From Saprospiraceae bacterium (lineage in GTDB: Bacteria; Bacteroidota; Bacteroidia; Chitinophagales; Saprospiraceae), in assembly GCA_041392805.1 (NCBI GenBank), contig JAWKLJ010000001.1, positions 682,001-746,000 on the forward strand: DNA of 64,000 nucleotides. The letters run 5' to 3'. The translations under genes were made by a program, and so were the position numbers. Below the pieces are notes generated by a model. The model was given only the letters and a program-made list of their open reading frames with translations, was not told where the DNA came from and did no database searches. Positions 53,397 to 63,356 of this stretch are shown one piece after another. Every line of letters starts with the position of its first letter. Within the stretch, counting starts at the first letter, position 1.

Positions 53397-53643
53397 CAAA
53401 TGAACATTGAAGAATACCGCATATTTTGCTGTAGGAATGGTGAATTAATAGATTACGTTTTGGGGCGAAGCTATTTTGTCATCAGGCCAAGCAAAAAACC
53501 TGCCTACCTTTAATATTTAACCATTCCTAAACTATAACCCAAACAATAAAATGCATATGTAGAAGGTTATTATTTTTTCAACCATTTCAGATGTAATGAA
53601 AAACGCTCCCCCGCTCTAAAAAAAACCGAGACCCTAAATAGCT

Positions 53644-54186
53644 ATGCCTGAAAAGCAAAAACAACAGCTCCTTTATTACCTAAGCGCAGTAGGTCTTTTT
53701 ATGCTGCTGAAAGTTGCCTATACCCAAGCCGATCCTACCGATTTACAGTTTTTGTTGTATCCGACCAGTCAATGTATTGGCTGGGTGACGAACACCACAG
53801 CTACTTTTATCGCAGACCGTGGCTATCTCCACGAAAACCTTCAAATCCTCATTGATAAATCCTGTGCTGGCTTCAATTTCATGGTGTTGTGTTTTTTGAT
53901 GCTGTCCTTTTTGATTTATGAATACTTGAAAGGAGCGAAACAGCAAGTGCTCGCTTTGTCAGGATTACTCTTTGTTGCCTACTTACTCACCCTTTTTGTA
54001 AATAGCTCCAGAATTTTGTTTGTTATATTCCTGCAACGCGTGGGTGTCCATGCCTTGGTAGGACAGGCAACGTGGCTGCACCAGGCCGAAGGGACTTTTA
54101 TTTACCTTTTTTTCTTGATACTTATTTATCTTGGTTTCAATTTTGGACTAAGCGCTTTAACTCAACCCTATGCGAAACATCCTTAA
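53644..54186 (+). CDS. xrtK: Exosortase K
   Basis: A 180-residue integral membrane protein with about five membrane segments. The exosortase triad is visible: Cys in IDKSCAGFNF (~73), Arg in VNSSRILF (~122) and His in WLHQAEGTF (~145). This is the shorter exosortase K type known from Bacteroidota. It is a transpeptidase-like enzyme that recognises a C-terminal sorting tail, cuts it and moves the protein to the surface. It overlaps the next gene by 17 bases, whose product ends in the matching MSEP-CTERM tail, so enzyme and substrate are a pair. Confidence 0.88.
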   Translation: MPEKQKQQLLYYLSAVGLFMLLKVAYTQADPTDLQFLLYPTSQCIGWVTNTTATFIADRGYLHENLQILIDKSCAGFNFMVLCFLMLSFLIYEYLKGAKQQVLALSGLLFVAYLLTLFVNSSRILFVIFLQRVGVHALVGQATWLHQAEGTFIYLFFLILIYLGFNFGLSALTQPYAKHP

Positions 54187-57001
54187 CCCCAGGTGGATTT
54201 TTATCCTAAATACGGTTCCCACTCTTTTGTTATTCCTGATTTATGCAGGAGAATACAACATTATCAAAAGTCTTCTCAGTGCCGAAAACATTGTGCTTTG
54301 GAAGGCATTCGGTCTGGGTTTGGCCCTCTTAGGTACCCTGAACCTCCTTTATGCTGTTTTTGTAAGCTATCGGGGCAAAATGGTTTCGCCTGCCTATGGC
54401 CTCTTGGCGTTGACTGGCTATATCCCTTTTTTGTACCTCTATGGCTACCACTTCTCAAATATTATCCCTTTCAATATCCCTCAATGGATGATGCCAGAAT
54501 CTATGGCCCTATACATGGGAACCTTTCTGATGCCCACCCTGGCCTATTCGCTTTTTGTTTTGGTCTCTCATTTTACCCCAACGGACCAGCACCCCAAAGC
54601 CTGGAAAAGTTTCTTGGCGGCAGTAGCCATCCCTATTTCGTGGTATGTGTTCTCCCAGCTAATCATTCCTTTTTGGAGGCCTGTTGATACAGATTTCGGC
54701 ATGCATGCCACCATTATTTTCATCCTGATAGGCACCCTGCTCTTTTTATTTTTCTTGATCAGGAGTATCTATATTTTGGGATTAAGAAAAGCCGAGGCCT
54801 GGCAGCCTTACCAACTCGCCTGGAAAATTCCGATTGCTATTTTGTTTCCGCTTTTAGGCTTAGCACTCAATAACGGGCATTTATCCTCCCAACTCAGGGT
54901 ACATGCCCCAGGTGTATTTGGTGACTTTAGCGCACCATGGTTTTATATACTTGCCGTGCTGAATGGTACGCTCGTTTGCCTCCCTAATTTGGAAAATGAA
55001 TGGTATCGTTTAACCCTTTTTATCGGTCGCAGCATCACTTTTGCTTATACCACTTATTTCTTCATGGTCTTTTTACCCTTTTTACCTTTTTCGGTCATCG
55101 CTATTCTGGCTTTGGGGTCTGGCGTGCTCATGCTTACGCCATTGGCCTTATTTACCCTTCATATTCATGAGCTTTCAAAAGACATCGTATTCCTAAAAAA
55201 GTTATTACCATCCAACGTGGTTCCTATCGTTTCTTTTTGTAGCTTCCTGGTGATTCCACTGGTGATCACCCTCACCTACTTGGAGGATAAAAAAGTCTTA
55301 AACCAAGGGCTTGAATATGTATATCAACCCGATTATTCCCAAACCTACGACATCGATTCTAAGTCCTTACAACGTACCTTGGCCGTCATCAACAAACATA
55401 AGGAACGGAGTAATGATTTCATTTTTGGCAGCCAAACCCCTTATTTATCGTCCTACTTCAATTGGCTGGTTTTGGACAATCTTACCTTATCGGATGCTAA
55501 AATCAATATGTTGGAACGGGTCTTTTCTGGTCAATCTTCTTTTGAGATATGGCCCGAGCAACTACAAAATGATAGCGTCTCCATTTCAAAAATCAGTTCT
55601 CGCAGTAACTTTGATTCCCTACAACAAACTTGGCGCACTTGGGTAGACCTCGAAATCACTAATGAGAATACAATAGGCAGGCGTCCTGAGTATGCAACCA
55701 GCATTACCCTGCCAACGGGATGCTGGATTAGCGATTACTATTTGTATGTAGGAGAACGGCAGGAAATGGGCATGTTAGCAGAGAAAAAATCGGCCATGTG
55801 GATATTCTCTCAGATCCGTAATGAAAACAGAGACCCTGGCATCCTGTACTACCTCACTGGGAATAAAGTCGCCTTTAGGGTTTTCCCCTTCGCCAGATCC
55901 GAGACTCGCAAAACGGGCATTGAATTTATACACAAGGAACCGGTAACATTAACAATTGACGGCCACAACATTCCCCTTGGAGATACGACCGTGCAAGTGG
56001 AAATGCCTAGGCCAGAAAATAGCCTACAAAATGTACGCTATGTTTCCGCAAAAGAAAAAGCAAATTTAAGCGCTATTCAGCGAAAACCTTATTACCATTT
56101 CATGGTAGATGTCTCAAAAGGCAAACAAGAGAAAATGGCCGACTACACCCAAGTCATAAAGACCTTATTGGACAAGCAGCTCATTCCCAAAGAAGGGGCG
56201 AAGGTTAGTTTTGTCAATGCTTACACCTCCACTTTCGCCTTGGATGACCAATGGCAGCAACACTTCAGTGAACAGTCCTTTACCGGAGGTTTTTATGTAG
56301 ATTTAGCGATCAGATCAGCCTTGGTTAAAGCTTACCAAAGTAAGGAAAGTTCCTATCCCATTTTCGTCCTGGTCACGAACCATATGTATAGTGCTATTTT
56401 TCAAAAAGATTTTGCTGACCTTCGCTTTGCTTATCCCGAAAGCGATCTGTTTTACCACTTGGCCCCCACCGGAACCTTAACGGCTCATTCGTTGTATTCC
56501 GCACCTCCTATTCCATTGGCCCTCTCTCCTGACTTGACGGGCGAGCACCCTGTATTGGCTTTCCCGGATGCTCAAAACCCAAGCGCTTTTCTGGCCGACA
56601 ACCAGGAAGCCAGCATCGTTTTGCAACAGGAGCAAATCGACATTGACCCTACACAAATCAAAGAAAAAAATTGGGCCACTGGCCTATACCTCGCAGCTCA
56701 GTCGCAAGCCCTTGCCTTGCACCCCGAAACAGCCGAACAGGCCTGGCGTCCCTTGGTTCGACATAGCTTTGGAGCACATATCATGACGCCCGTCACTTCT
56801 TTTCTGGTAGTCGAGAATGATGCACAAAAAGCCATGTTGCAAAAGAAACAGGCACAAGCGCTTTCTGGCAATAGTGCCTTGGACCTGGGGGAAGATGCCC
56901 AGCGAATGAGCGAACCAAACTTTTTTGTACTGGCCATTTTGCTGGGATTCTTTTTTTGGATAAGGAGAAGGAAACGCCATCAGTTGACCAGATCATTTTA
57001 A
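54170..57001 (+). CDS. MSEP-CTERM sorting-domain protein with VIT and VWA-like regions
   Basis: A 943-residue protein. The N-terminal ~400 residues hold about ten membrane segments. Residues ~520-640 look like a VIT domain (GCWISDYYLYVGERQEMGMLAEKKSAMWIF, RNENRDPGIL), followed by a VWA-like part (~650-760; YYHFMVDVSKGKQEKMADYTQV). The C-terminus has MSEPNFFVLAILLGFFFW and a basic end (RRRKRHQ), the MSEP-CTERM sorting signal (motif at ~912-915). It is the dedicated target of exosortase K next to it. VIT-VWA proteins often bind other proteins; a function here is not known. Confidence 0.88.
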   Translation: MRNILNPRWIFILNTVPTLLLFLIYAGEYNIIKSLLSAENIVLWKAFGLGLALLGTLNLLYAVFVSYRGKMVSPAYGLLALTGYIPFLYLYGYHFSNIIPFNIPQWMMPESMALYMGTFLMPTLAYSLFVLVSHFTPTDQHPKAWKSFLAAVAIPISWYVFSQLIIPFWRPVDTDFGMHATIIFILIGTLLFLFFLIRSIYILGLRKAEAWQPYQLAWKIPIAILFPLLGLALNNGHLSSQLRVHAPGVFGDFSAPWFYILAVLNGTLVCLPNLENEWYRLTLFIGRSITFAYTTYFFMVFLPFLPFSVIAILALGSGVLMLTPLALFTLHIHELSKDIVFLKKLLPSNVVPIVSFCSFLVIPLVITLTYLEDKKVLNQGLEYVYQPDYSQTYDIDSKSLQRTLAVINKHKERSNDFIFGSQTPYLSSYFNWLVLDNLTLSDAKINMLERVFSGQSSFEIWPEQLQNDSVSISKISSRSNFDSLQQTWRTWVDLEITNENTIGRRPEYATSITLPTGCWISDYYLYVGERQEMGMLAEKKSAMWIFSQIRNENRDPGILYYLTGNKVAFRVFPFARSETRKTGIEFIHKEPVTLTIDGHNIPLGDTTVQVEMPRPENSLQNVRYVSAKEKANLSAIQRKPYYHFMVDVSKGKQEKMADYTQVIKTLLDKQLIPKEGAKVSFVNAYTSTFALDDQWQQHFSEQSFTGGFYVDLAIRSALVKAYQSKESSYPIFVLVTNHMYSAIFQKDFADLRFAYPESDLFYHLAPTGTLTAHSLYSAPPIPLALSPDLTGEHPVLAFPDAQNPSAFLADNQEASIVLQQEQIDIDPTQIKEKNWATGLYLAAQSQALALHPETAEQAWRPLVRHSFGAHIMTPVTSFLVVENDAQKAMLQKKQAQALSGNSALDLGEDAQRMSEPNFFVLAILLGFFFWIRRRKRHQLTRSF

Positions 57002-57080
57002 TGGCAAAAAAAGGAAACCGGGTCCTAAAAAAATGATCAGCGAAGAAAAAAAAACTTGCATCCTAATTGGAATAAAAGTA

Positions 57081-57087
57081 ATCTTTG
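57081..57087 (+). promoter_or_regulatory. Possible promoter in the 406-base gap after the MSEP-CTERM gene
   Basis: TAATCTTTG, with TTGGAATAAAAG just upstream, resembles the TTG..TAnnTTTG promoter with one extra base. It is more than 300 bases from the next ATG (57408). Apart from this I see no gene or structure in 57002-57407, only a doubtful 38-codon frame at 57128-57244. Confidence 0.25.
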
Positions 57088-57407
57088 TATCGACTTTCAT
57101 AAACATTAAGTAGGGCAAAAAAACACGATGCTTCCGTTAGTGGAGCATTGGATGTTGTGCCCATTTTTACCTGTAAATGGAAGGAATACCAATTTTTCAA
57201 ACAATGGGTCATCAATTGAATATATGACAAACAGTTACACTTAACGGATTGAAAACCAATTATTTAAAAAGAGCGTCTTGAAAATTCGTGCCAATTCGTG
57301 GCTATACTTAAAACTAAGCCTCAACTCTACAAACGATTAAGCAACTGTTAGTGCAGTCTCCTAAGACTTTCCTACACCTTACCCGACTAACAATTAAATT
57401 ACAACTC

Positions 57408-58325
57408 ATGAATAAATTTTTGTTATTAGCCTTTTCAATCCTTTTTTCATTACCCCTTTCGGGCCAAATCAATATCCAGGACTCCTCGGTCCAGGTCATT
57501 GGTTATTGGGGCAAAAATGAACAACAAACCTATGCTTTTTCTTATGTGAAGTATTCGGTCACCGGTTCAGATACGACATCCAAAACAGTGATGACTTATG
57601 AGGTTGATGTCACGATTAAAGATTCAACGGCTCATAGCTATACCATCGAATGGTTCTACAAAAATTACGCCATCGAAACCCAAGACGAATTGGTCCGAAA
57701 AATAGCAAGTATGGGTAAAGACGTATCGGTCTTGATCAAAACGGATGAATTTGGCGCCATCCTTGAAGTGCTCAACTGGGAAGAAGTGAGGGACTATATC
57801 ACCAACGCAACGGAAGTCATAAAAAAAGACATAGCGGGCATACCAGCCGCAGAGGCCATTATGGCCCAAAACCTATCCACCTATTCCTCTAAACAAGGAA
57901 TAGAAAGTAATGCGATCAAGGATGCCCAACAGTTTTATACTTTTCATGGTGGGAAATACGTCATGGGAACAAACTATACAGGCCAAATGCAGTTGGCCAA
58001 CAACTATGGTGGTGCGCCATTTGACGTAGATTTAACGGTAAATCTTGATGAAATTAATGAGGAAGATGGGAATGCCATCATTAGAATGTACCAAAATGTC
58101 AATGCCGAACAACTCACCAATGCCACTTACGACTACCTGAAAAAAGTGGGTATTCTAGGTAACCAATTGCCTACGCGGGATGAATTCCCCCCCTTAACAA
58201 ATGAAATTTGGACGGCTTCCCGTATCCATAGTGCCTCTGGTTGGCCTATTTATAGCATTGAAACCAGAGAAGTCGTTTCGGAAGGAGCCACTGCTATTGA
58301 AGAACGAATCATAGAGATAAAATAA
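57408..58325 (+). CDS. Secreted protein of unknown function
   Basis: A 305-residue protein from the ATG at 57408, with a signal peptide (MNKFLLLAFSILFSLPLSG). The mature part is mostly beta (QINIQDSSVQVIGYWGKNEQQTYAFSYVKY, MTYEVDVTIKDSTAHSYTIEWFYKNYAI) and includes one longer helical part (~140-190). No family recognised, although the shape is that of a periplasmic lipocalin- or LolA-like protein. An earlier in-frame start at 57351 is TTG-type and unlikely. Confidence 0.6.
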   Translation: MNKFLLLAFSILFSLPLSGQINIQDSSVQVIGYWGKNEQQTYAFSYVKYSVTGSDTTSKTVMTYEVDVTIKDSTAHSYTIEWFYKNYAIETQDELVRKIASMGKDVSVLIKTDEFGAILEVLNWEEVRDYITNATEVIKKDIAGIPAAEAIMAQNLSTYSSKQGIESNAIKDAQQFYTFHGGKYVMGTNYTGQMQLANNYGGAPFDVDLTVNLDEINEEDGNAIIRMYQNVNAEQLTNATYDYLKKVGILGNQLPTRDEFPPLTNEIWTASRIHSASGWPIYSIETREVVSEGATAIEERIIEIK

Positions 58326-58510
58326 GTAATGGTGAAAGAATAAGTTGTTGATTTCAGGGGAGTCATTTTTTCACCAGACAAGGCACGAGAGCTTGTTCCG
58401 AACTTGCTTCGGAAAGGGAGCCTAGCCTAGCTAAATGACCGATCGAGTAACGCAGTATGGTGGAAAAAGGGCCCCATCAAATTAATAAGTTATTCTTTTA
58501 TCATTACTTA
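58323..58510. repeat. Long palindrome between converging genes, divergent relative A4
   Basis: From the stop codon of the secreted protein to just before the stop of the permease, TAAGTAATGGTGAAAGAATA pairs with the right end (TATTCTTTTATCATTACTTA), with more arms inside and a central CCGAACTTGCTTCGG hairpin. Inner sequence (AGACAAGGCA, TAACGCAGTAT) matches copy A1. It could end transcripts from both sides. Confidence 0.6.
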
Positions 58511-58512
58511 GC

Positions 58513-60873
58513 TCATTCGTAGCGCAAAGCGGCTATCGGGTTGGATAAAGCTGCTCGCAAGGCATGGAAACTGAGCACCAATAGGGCCATTAATAGTATA
58601 AAAAGACCGCTCAGCAAAAAAGTCACGGCATCTAGTTCAATCCGATAGGCGAATTCGCCAAGCCAGTTTTGTAGGAAATACCAGGCCAGGGGGAAGGCGA
58701 TAAGCACGCCAATGCCAACCAGTTGGAGGAAATCTCTGCTCAATAAGCCTACAATATTAATGGCGGTGGCCCCCAGCACCTTCCTGATGCCGATTTCCTT
58801 CGTTCGTTGAACCACGACAAAGGCAACCAGCCCCAATAGGCCAATTAGGGCAATAACGATGCATAATAAGGAAGCAATATTTAACATCTTGCTGGTTCGC
58901 GCTTCCTGCAAATACTGCTGGGCGTAGGCTTCATCCAGAAAACTATATTCGAATGGCCGCTTGGGCTCAAAGGTCTTCCAAACCTCGGCTGCCGCTAATA
59001 ATGCAGCCTTCATATCCTTGCTGTCAGCTTTGATAAAAACTTGGGAGGCATAGTTTTCATTCTTTTGAATAATCAATGGTTCTATCTTCTCCCTTAAAGA
59101 CCGGATGTGGAAATCCTTCACCAATCCAACGATACGGCCTTCAACCCGATTGAGTATGATTTGCTCGCCAATGGGTGCCTCCATTCCCAAAGCCTCGCGG
59201 GCTGTTTCGTTGATCAAAAAGGTGGGTGCGGTGCTTTCAGAAGTGAAAAAATCGCCTTCCGCTAAGGCTACCCCAAAGAAGTCAAAGAAATTAGGGTCAA
59301 CACGGAGGCGCCTGATCTTTAGGGTTCCGCTCTTGATGTGACCTGGCCAGGCGATGCCATCCGTCCAACTGCCGATTTGGTAAATGGGTTGATTGGTCAG
59401 GGTGACTTGGGCTATATTTGACTGTTTCAGCAATTCATCTTTCACCGATTGAGGGCGCTCCCTCATTTCCTGGCTTAGTTCAAAGGTGAAAATATTTTCC
59501 TTGGCATATCCTAATTCTGCCTCCCTGAGAAAATTTAACTGCCGGAAAATAACCACGGTGCCGGTCACGAGGACAGCCGTAATGGCAAATTGCCCCACCA
59601 ATAGGACATGTCGGAAAAACGACTTGTTGCTTCCTGCCATATTGATGCCTTGGAGGTATTTTAAAGGCGAAAAAGAGGACACCAGTGTGGCCGGATAAAT
59701 CCCTGAAATCAGGATAGTGAGACAAAGTGCCAATAACAAGATGCCGATCACCTCTGGCTCCCACAAATGCAAAGTCATTCGTTTGCCAGTCATTTCATTG
59801 AACCAGGGGAACAGGGCTTGTAATAAACAAATGGACAAAAGCAAGGCACAAACCGTTAGGAGGATAGATTCGCCCAGGAAAAGGGAAAATAGGTTTTGCC
59901 TGGAGGCGCCCACAATTTTCCGAATACTCACCGACTTGGTTTGTTTATTTGCCCTAGCCGTCGCCAGGTTGGTATAATTGATACATGCTATGATCAGGAC
60001 GAGAAAACCGATCCCCAGCAAATAATAAATCGACAGCACCTGGCTACTTCTGGCATTCGCTTGTTCAAAATTACTGTACAAGTGCATCTCTTTTACGCCT
60101 TGTAAAACCCAACTAAAATCTTCATCATCCCCAGACTTCTCTTTATAGAAATCGGTTATTTTTTTCCCTAGCGCCACTCTATCGGCCAAAGGATCTAGCC
60201 AAAGGTAGGTATCAAAATTCCAATTGCCCCAATTGGTCATATCCTCTGGTTTAAACAGGCGCGCCAATTGAGCTGAAAGTAAGATGGGAAAATTAAAACT
60301 GGAATTGGATGGCATATCTTCCATGATGCCTGAAACCGTCAGCAGAATGGAATCTTGCAACACAATGCTTTGACCCATTGGATCAACTTCCCCAAACATT
60401 TTATTGGCGGTAGTAGCCGAAAGGACCACCTTGTTCGGTTCACTTAGCCATTGGCTCCGATCGCCCTGGATCGCCTCAAAATCAAATAGATCGAAAAAAG
60501 AAGGGTCCAACAGCACGGGATCTTTTTCTAAAAAAGGTTTTCCCTCCCATTCAAATACCATAGCCCCGCCTCGCCATACCCTGGCACTCCCTTTTACCTC
60601 TGGCATCGCCTCTTCCAAGGCTGGCGCCAATAACCACGGCGTTGTCGCCATGGCCCAGTTCAATTTTCCTTGCGGGTCTCTGGATATACTGACCACACGG
60701 GCTGTTTCTTCTGCCTTTTCATGAAAACCATCAAAGGTCAATTCGTCCTTAACCCACAAAGAAATCATCACAAACGCCGTCATCCCTAGCGTAAGTCCCA
60801 GTATATTGGTCAAACTATACCCTCGGTCTCTCAATAATTTCCGCAGATTAATTTTCAGGATTTGAAATACCAT
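58513..60873 (-). CDS. FtsX/MacB-type ABC transporter permease
   Basis: A 786-residue integral membrane protein with two MacB periplasmic-core/FtsX halves: N-terminal segment (SLTNILGLTLGMTAFVMISLWV), first periplasmic domain (~45-245), FtsX domain 1 (~285-400; IACINYTNLATARANKQTKSVSIRKIVGASR), second core (~430-650) and FtsX domain 2 (~670-786; GLLGLVAFVVVQRTKEIGIRKVLGA). Such permeases work with a separate LolD-type ATPase, not found here, and take part in lipoprotein release, peptide or antibiotic efflux. It is a common solitary family in Bacteroidota. The substrate is unknown. Confidence 0.88.
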   Translation of the reverse strand: MVFQILKINLRKLLRDRGYSLTNILGLTLGMTAFVMISLWVKDELTFDGFHEKAEETARVVSISRDPQGKLNWAMATTPWLLAPALEEAMPEVKGSARVWRGGAMVFEWEGKPFLEKDPVLLDPSFFDLFDFEAIQGDRSQWLSEPNKVVLSATTANKMFGEVDPMGQSIVLQDSILLTVSGIMEDMPSNSSFNFPILLSAQLARLFKPEDMTNWGNWNFDTYLWLDPLADRVALGKKITDFYKEKSGDDEDFSWVLQGVKEMHLYSNFEQANARSSQVLSIYYLLGIGFLVLIIACINYTNLATARANKQTKSVSIRKIVGASRQNLFSLFLGESILLTVCALLLSICLLQALFPWFNEMTGKRMTLHLWEPEVIGILLLALCLTILISGIYPATLVSSFSPLKYLQGINMAGSNKSFFRHVLLVGQFAITAVLVTGTVVIFRQLNFLREAELGYAKENIFTFELSQEMRERPQSVKDELLKQSNIAQVTLTNQPIYQIGSWTDGIAWPGHIKSGTLKIRRLRVDPNFFDFFGVALAEGDFFTSESTAPTFLINETAREALGMEAPIGEQIILNRVEGRIVGLVKDFHIRSLREKIEPLIIQKNENYASQVFIKADSKDMKAALLAAAEVWKTFEPKRPFEYSFLDEAYAQQYLQEARTSKMLNIASLLCIVIALIGLLGLVAFVVVQRTKEIGIRKVLGATAINIVGLLSRDFLQLVGIGVLIAFPLAWYFLQNWLGEFAYRIELDAVTFLLSGLFILLMALLVLSFHALRAALSNPIAALRYE

Positions 60874-61030
60874 ATGAATCGTTTTAGAAAAACATTAACA
60901 CTTGTTAGGAAACAGCTTCTGCCATATAGGCTCCAAGCTTTGTGCCATTATTCATAATCGCCTATTGATCAAATCATTACAAGGTAAAACAAAATACTTA
61001 GCGCCGAAAAGTCGTTCAGACACGAACACT

Positions 61031-61050
61031 AGTGTCCATTATTGGACACT
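61031..61050. promoter_or_regulatory. Operator-like 8+4+8 palindrome
   Basis: AGTGTCCA-TTAT-TGGACACT is a perfect two-sided repeat in the 345-base gap between the divergent permease and TPR/LuxR genes. ACACTAGTGT overlaps its left side. Size and position suit a binding site for a dimeric regulator. Nothing else is evident in this gap. Confidence 0.4.
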
Positions 61051-61218
61051 TAGAAACGGTCCATACCAACAGAAAATTAAAAATTCTGTATTAAATTTGC
61101 TTTCCCCCTGTCCTGAAAACAAAACCTTCTCTGGCCATTTATATCAAAATCAAACGCAATGGATTAGGCGTATGGATCAAGTTTTTTTAGCAAAATCGTC
61201 AGGGAATCAAACCAAACT

Positions 61219-62964
61219 ATGCATTTGAAAAAAATAGTCATCCTTAGCCTTTTTTTGGCTGTTTATAACGTAATATACACGCAGGATCAGTCGATGGTTG
61301 ACAGCCTTTTGGCCAACCTAACGGAAGCGAAAGATACCAATAGGTACAATACCTTACGAGAACTCTACAAGACCTACATTTATGTGGATTACCAGGTCGC
61401 CAAAACCTATTTGGATGACCTCTCGGCCCTGGCCCAAACATTGGCTATTCCCAATTTAATAGCCGAATCCAAGAACCTGGAAGGCATCTACCTCTCCGTT
61501 ATTTCCGAAAATGAAGCGGCCGTCGCCACTTACCAGGAGGGTATCCGCTTGTACGAAGCGCTCGGCAATAGGGAGCGCGTAAGCGCCTTAATGAACAACG
61601 CCAGCAATTGCTATCGCCGGATGGGACACCTCGCAGAAGCCCTCGACTGGCAGATGCAGTCCCTCAAGATCAAGGAGGACCTCGGCGTAGATGGGGAGAA
61701 ATTATCAGCTAGCTATTGGAATATCGGCAATATCCATGGAGATATTGGAAATTATGCGGAATCTAACGTTTGGTATAGAAAAGCAGAACAGTTTTATGAA
61801 TCAGCAGGCTTGATAGATGACCTGGCACATGTCCGATACAATATGGCATTGAATTATAAAGAAACGGATAGCCTGGAGCAAGCGCTACCCATTTTCCAAC
61901 AAGCCTTGGACTACTATGAAGCCAATAACCTCAACAATGACCTGGCAGGTGTTTATGATAACCTGGGGGAAATGTATTATGACAATGGCGAATTGACAAA
62001 GGCAGAAACTTACCTTAAAAAATCGCTCTCCATCAGCGAAAACCACGGTGAAAAAAGCCTGATCGGCCTCACTTACCGACGGCTGGGCCTGGTCTATATC
62101 CAACAAGGTCGATACGACGAGGCCATTGCCTATATCCAAAAAGCAGTGGATATTGCAAAGGTCACCCTCACCAGAAAAAACATGATCAATGATTACCTGG
62201 CCTTGGCTCAGGCCTACGCGGGCAAGGGAAATTACAAACTTGCCTATGCCCAGTATCAGCTGCACGATAGCCTGAAAAGCGAAGTGATGTCGGAGGAAAA
62301 CATAAAGCGCCTGAATGAATTGGAAATAAAATACCAAACGGAAAAGAAAGAACAGGAAATTGCCCTGCAAGAAAACCAAATCCAGTTATTGAAACAAAAA
62401 GCAGCCACGGTCAGGGCGCAACGAACGGGGCTTATTTTTGGTTTACTCGCCATCATCTTACTTTTTAGCAGCACCTATTTTGCCCTACAACAGAAGTTTA
62501 AACGCCAACAACTGGAAAAACAACAATTGGGCGCGGAACTGGATTACAAGAAAAAAGAATTGACCTCCTTCACCCTCCAGCTTTCACACAAAAACGAAAT
62601 CCTGGAAGGCCTGAAAAAAGACATCAAAATCCTTAAAACCGAACCCTCCGATCCACGAAAATACAATCGCCTCATCAATACCATCGACATCAATATCAAA
62701 GACGACGCCAATTGGGAGAGTTTTAAAATGCGCTTTGAGGAAGTCCACAAAAACTTCAATGCCAACATCAAGAAAAACTACCCCACGATCACCGCCAATG
62801 AACTCCGCCTCATGGCCCTCCTCAAAATGAACCTCAGCTCCAAAGAAATTGCCACCCTACTCAACATCTCCCAGGAGGGCGTTAAGAAAGCCCGCCAGCG
62901 CCTCCGCAAGAAGATGGAATTGGAACCGGAAATGCCACTGGAGGATGTGATTTTCAGTTTGTAG
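61219..62964 (+). CDS. TPR sensor with membrane segment and LuxR-type DNA-binding end
   Basis: A 581-residue protein. Signal peptide (IVILSLFLAVYNVIYTQ), about seven TPR repeats (residues ~30-350; GNRERVSALMNNASNCYRRMGHLAEAL and following), a coiled coil (~360-395), one membrane segment (~404-422; GLIFGLLAIILLFSSTYFAL), a second coiled coil and a C-terminal helix-turn-helix (~515-575; TITANELRLMALLKMNLSSKEIATLLNISQEGVKKARQRLRKKM). Periplasmic TPRs and a cytoplasmic LuxR-type domain in one chain point to a one-component membrane regulator, a type frequent in Bacteroidota. The ligand and targets are unknown; the operator-like palindrome upstream is a candidate site. Confidence 0.85.
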   Translation: MHLKKIVILSLFLAVYNVIYTQDQSMVDSLLANLTEAKDTNRYNTLRELYKTYIYVDYQVAKTYLDDLSALAQTLAIPNLIAESKNLEGIYLSVISENEAAVATYQEGIRLYEALGNRERVSALMNNASNCYRRMGHLAEALDWQMQSLKIKEDLGVDGEKLSASYWNIGNIHGDIGNYAESNVWYRKAEQFYESAGLIDDLAHVRYNMALNYKETDSLEQALPIFQQALDYYEANNLNNDLAGVYDNLGEMYYDNGELTKAETYLKKSLSISENHGEKSLIGLTYRRLGLVYIQQGRYDEAIAYIQKAVDIAKVTLTRKNMINDYLALAQAYAGKGNYKLAYAQYQLHDSLKSEVMSEENIKRLNELEIKYQTEKKEQEIALQENQIQLLKQKAATVRAQRTGLIFGLLAIILLFSSTYFALQQKFKRQQLEKQQLGAELDYKKKELTSFTLQLSHKNEILEGLKKDIKILKTEPSDPRKYNRLINTIDINIKDDANWESFKMRFEEVHKNFNANIKKNYPTITANELRLMALLKMNLSSKEIATLLNISQEGVKKARQRLRKKMELEPEMPLEDVIFSL

Positions 62965-63008
62965 ATCCCTAAGTCACGCTTGAGTACTTAACGTCAGGTT
63001 TGCGATGA

Positions 63009-63092
63009 AGGAGTCCGCCATTAGCAGATTCGGCGTTAAAAAACAGTCTGAAACGAAGAGCCCGCACAAAAAACTGTTTGAGCTTCGAAGCA
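63009..63092. repeat. AAACAGT/ACTGTTT element, copy D2
   Basis: AAGGAGTCCGCCATTAGCAG, then ATTCGGCGTTAAAAAACAGT, CTGAAACGAAGAGCCCGCAC and AAAAAACTGTTTGAGCTTCG are the complement of copy D1 without D1's middle insertion. It follows the TPR/LuxR gene by 45 bases. No gene is seen between 62965 and 63587. Confidence 0.65.
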
Positions 63093-63356
63093 ACCAGACT
63101 CAGCTATAAACAATTGACAATCAACAATGTTTAAGTGATCACCCAAACCCAATGGCGAGTTTCTTTTTGTGCAACGGAGTGGAAGACTGTTTTAGCCGAA
63201 GATGCGTCAGGCGGCGGTTTTGGCTCCACCTTTTCCCGCGAAAAGGTGGAAAAGCAAACTTTACAGCCAAGCATCCTGGTAAAACCCTGTCACCCAAGTC
63301 TATGAAAGACCACAAGTACGCAAACCTGACATTACTTAGTAATACTAGCTGGGTTT

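Noticed and set aside
57128..57244. A 38-codon open frame in the gap before the secreted protein at 57408
   Set aside because: Short, no recognisable signal or family, no clear ribosome binding site.
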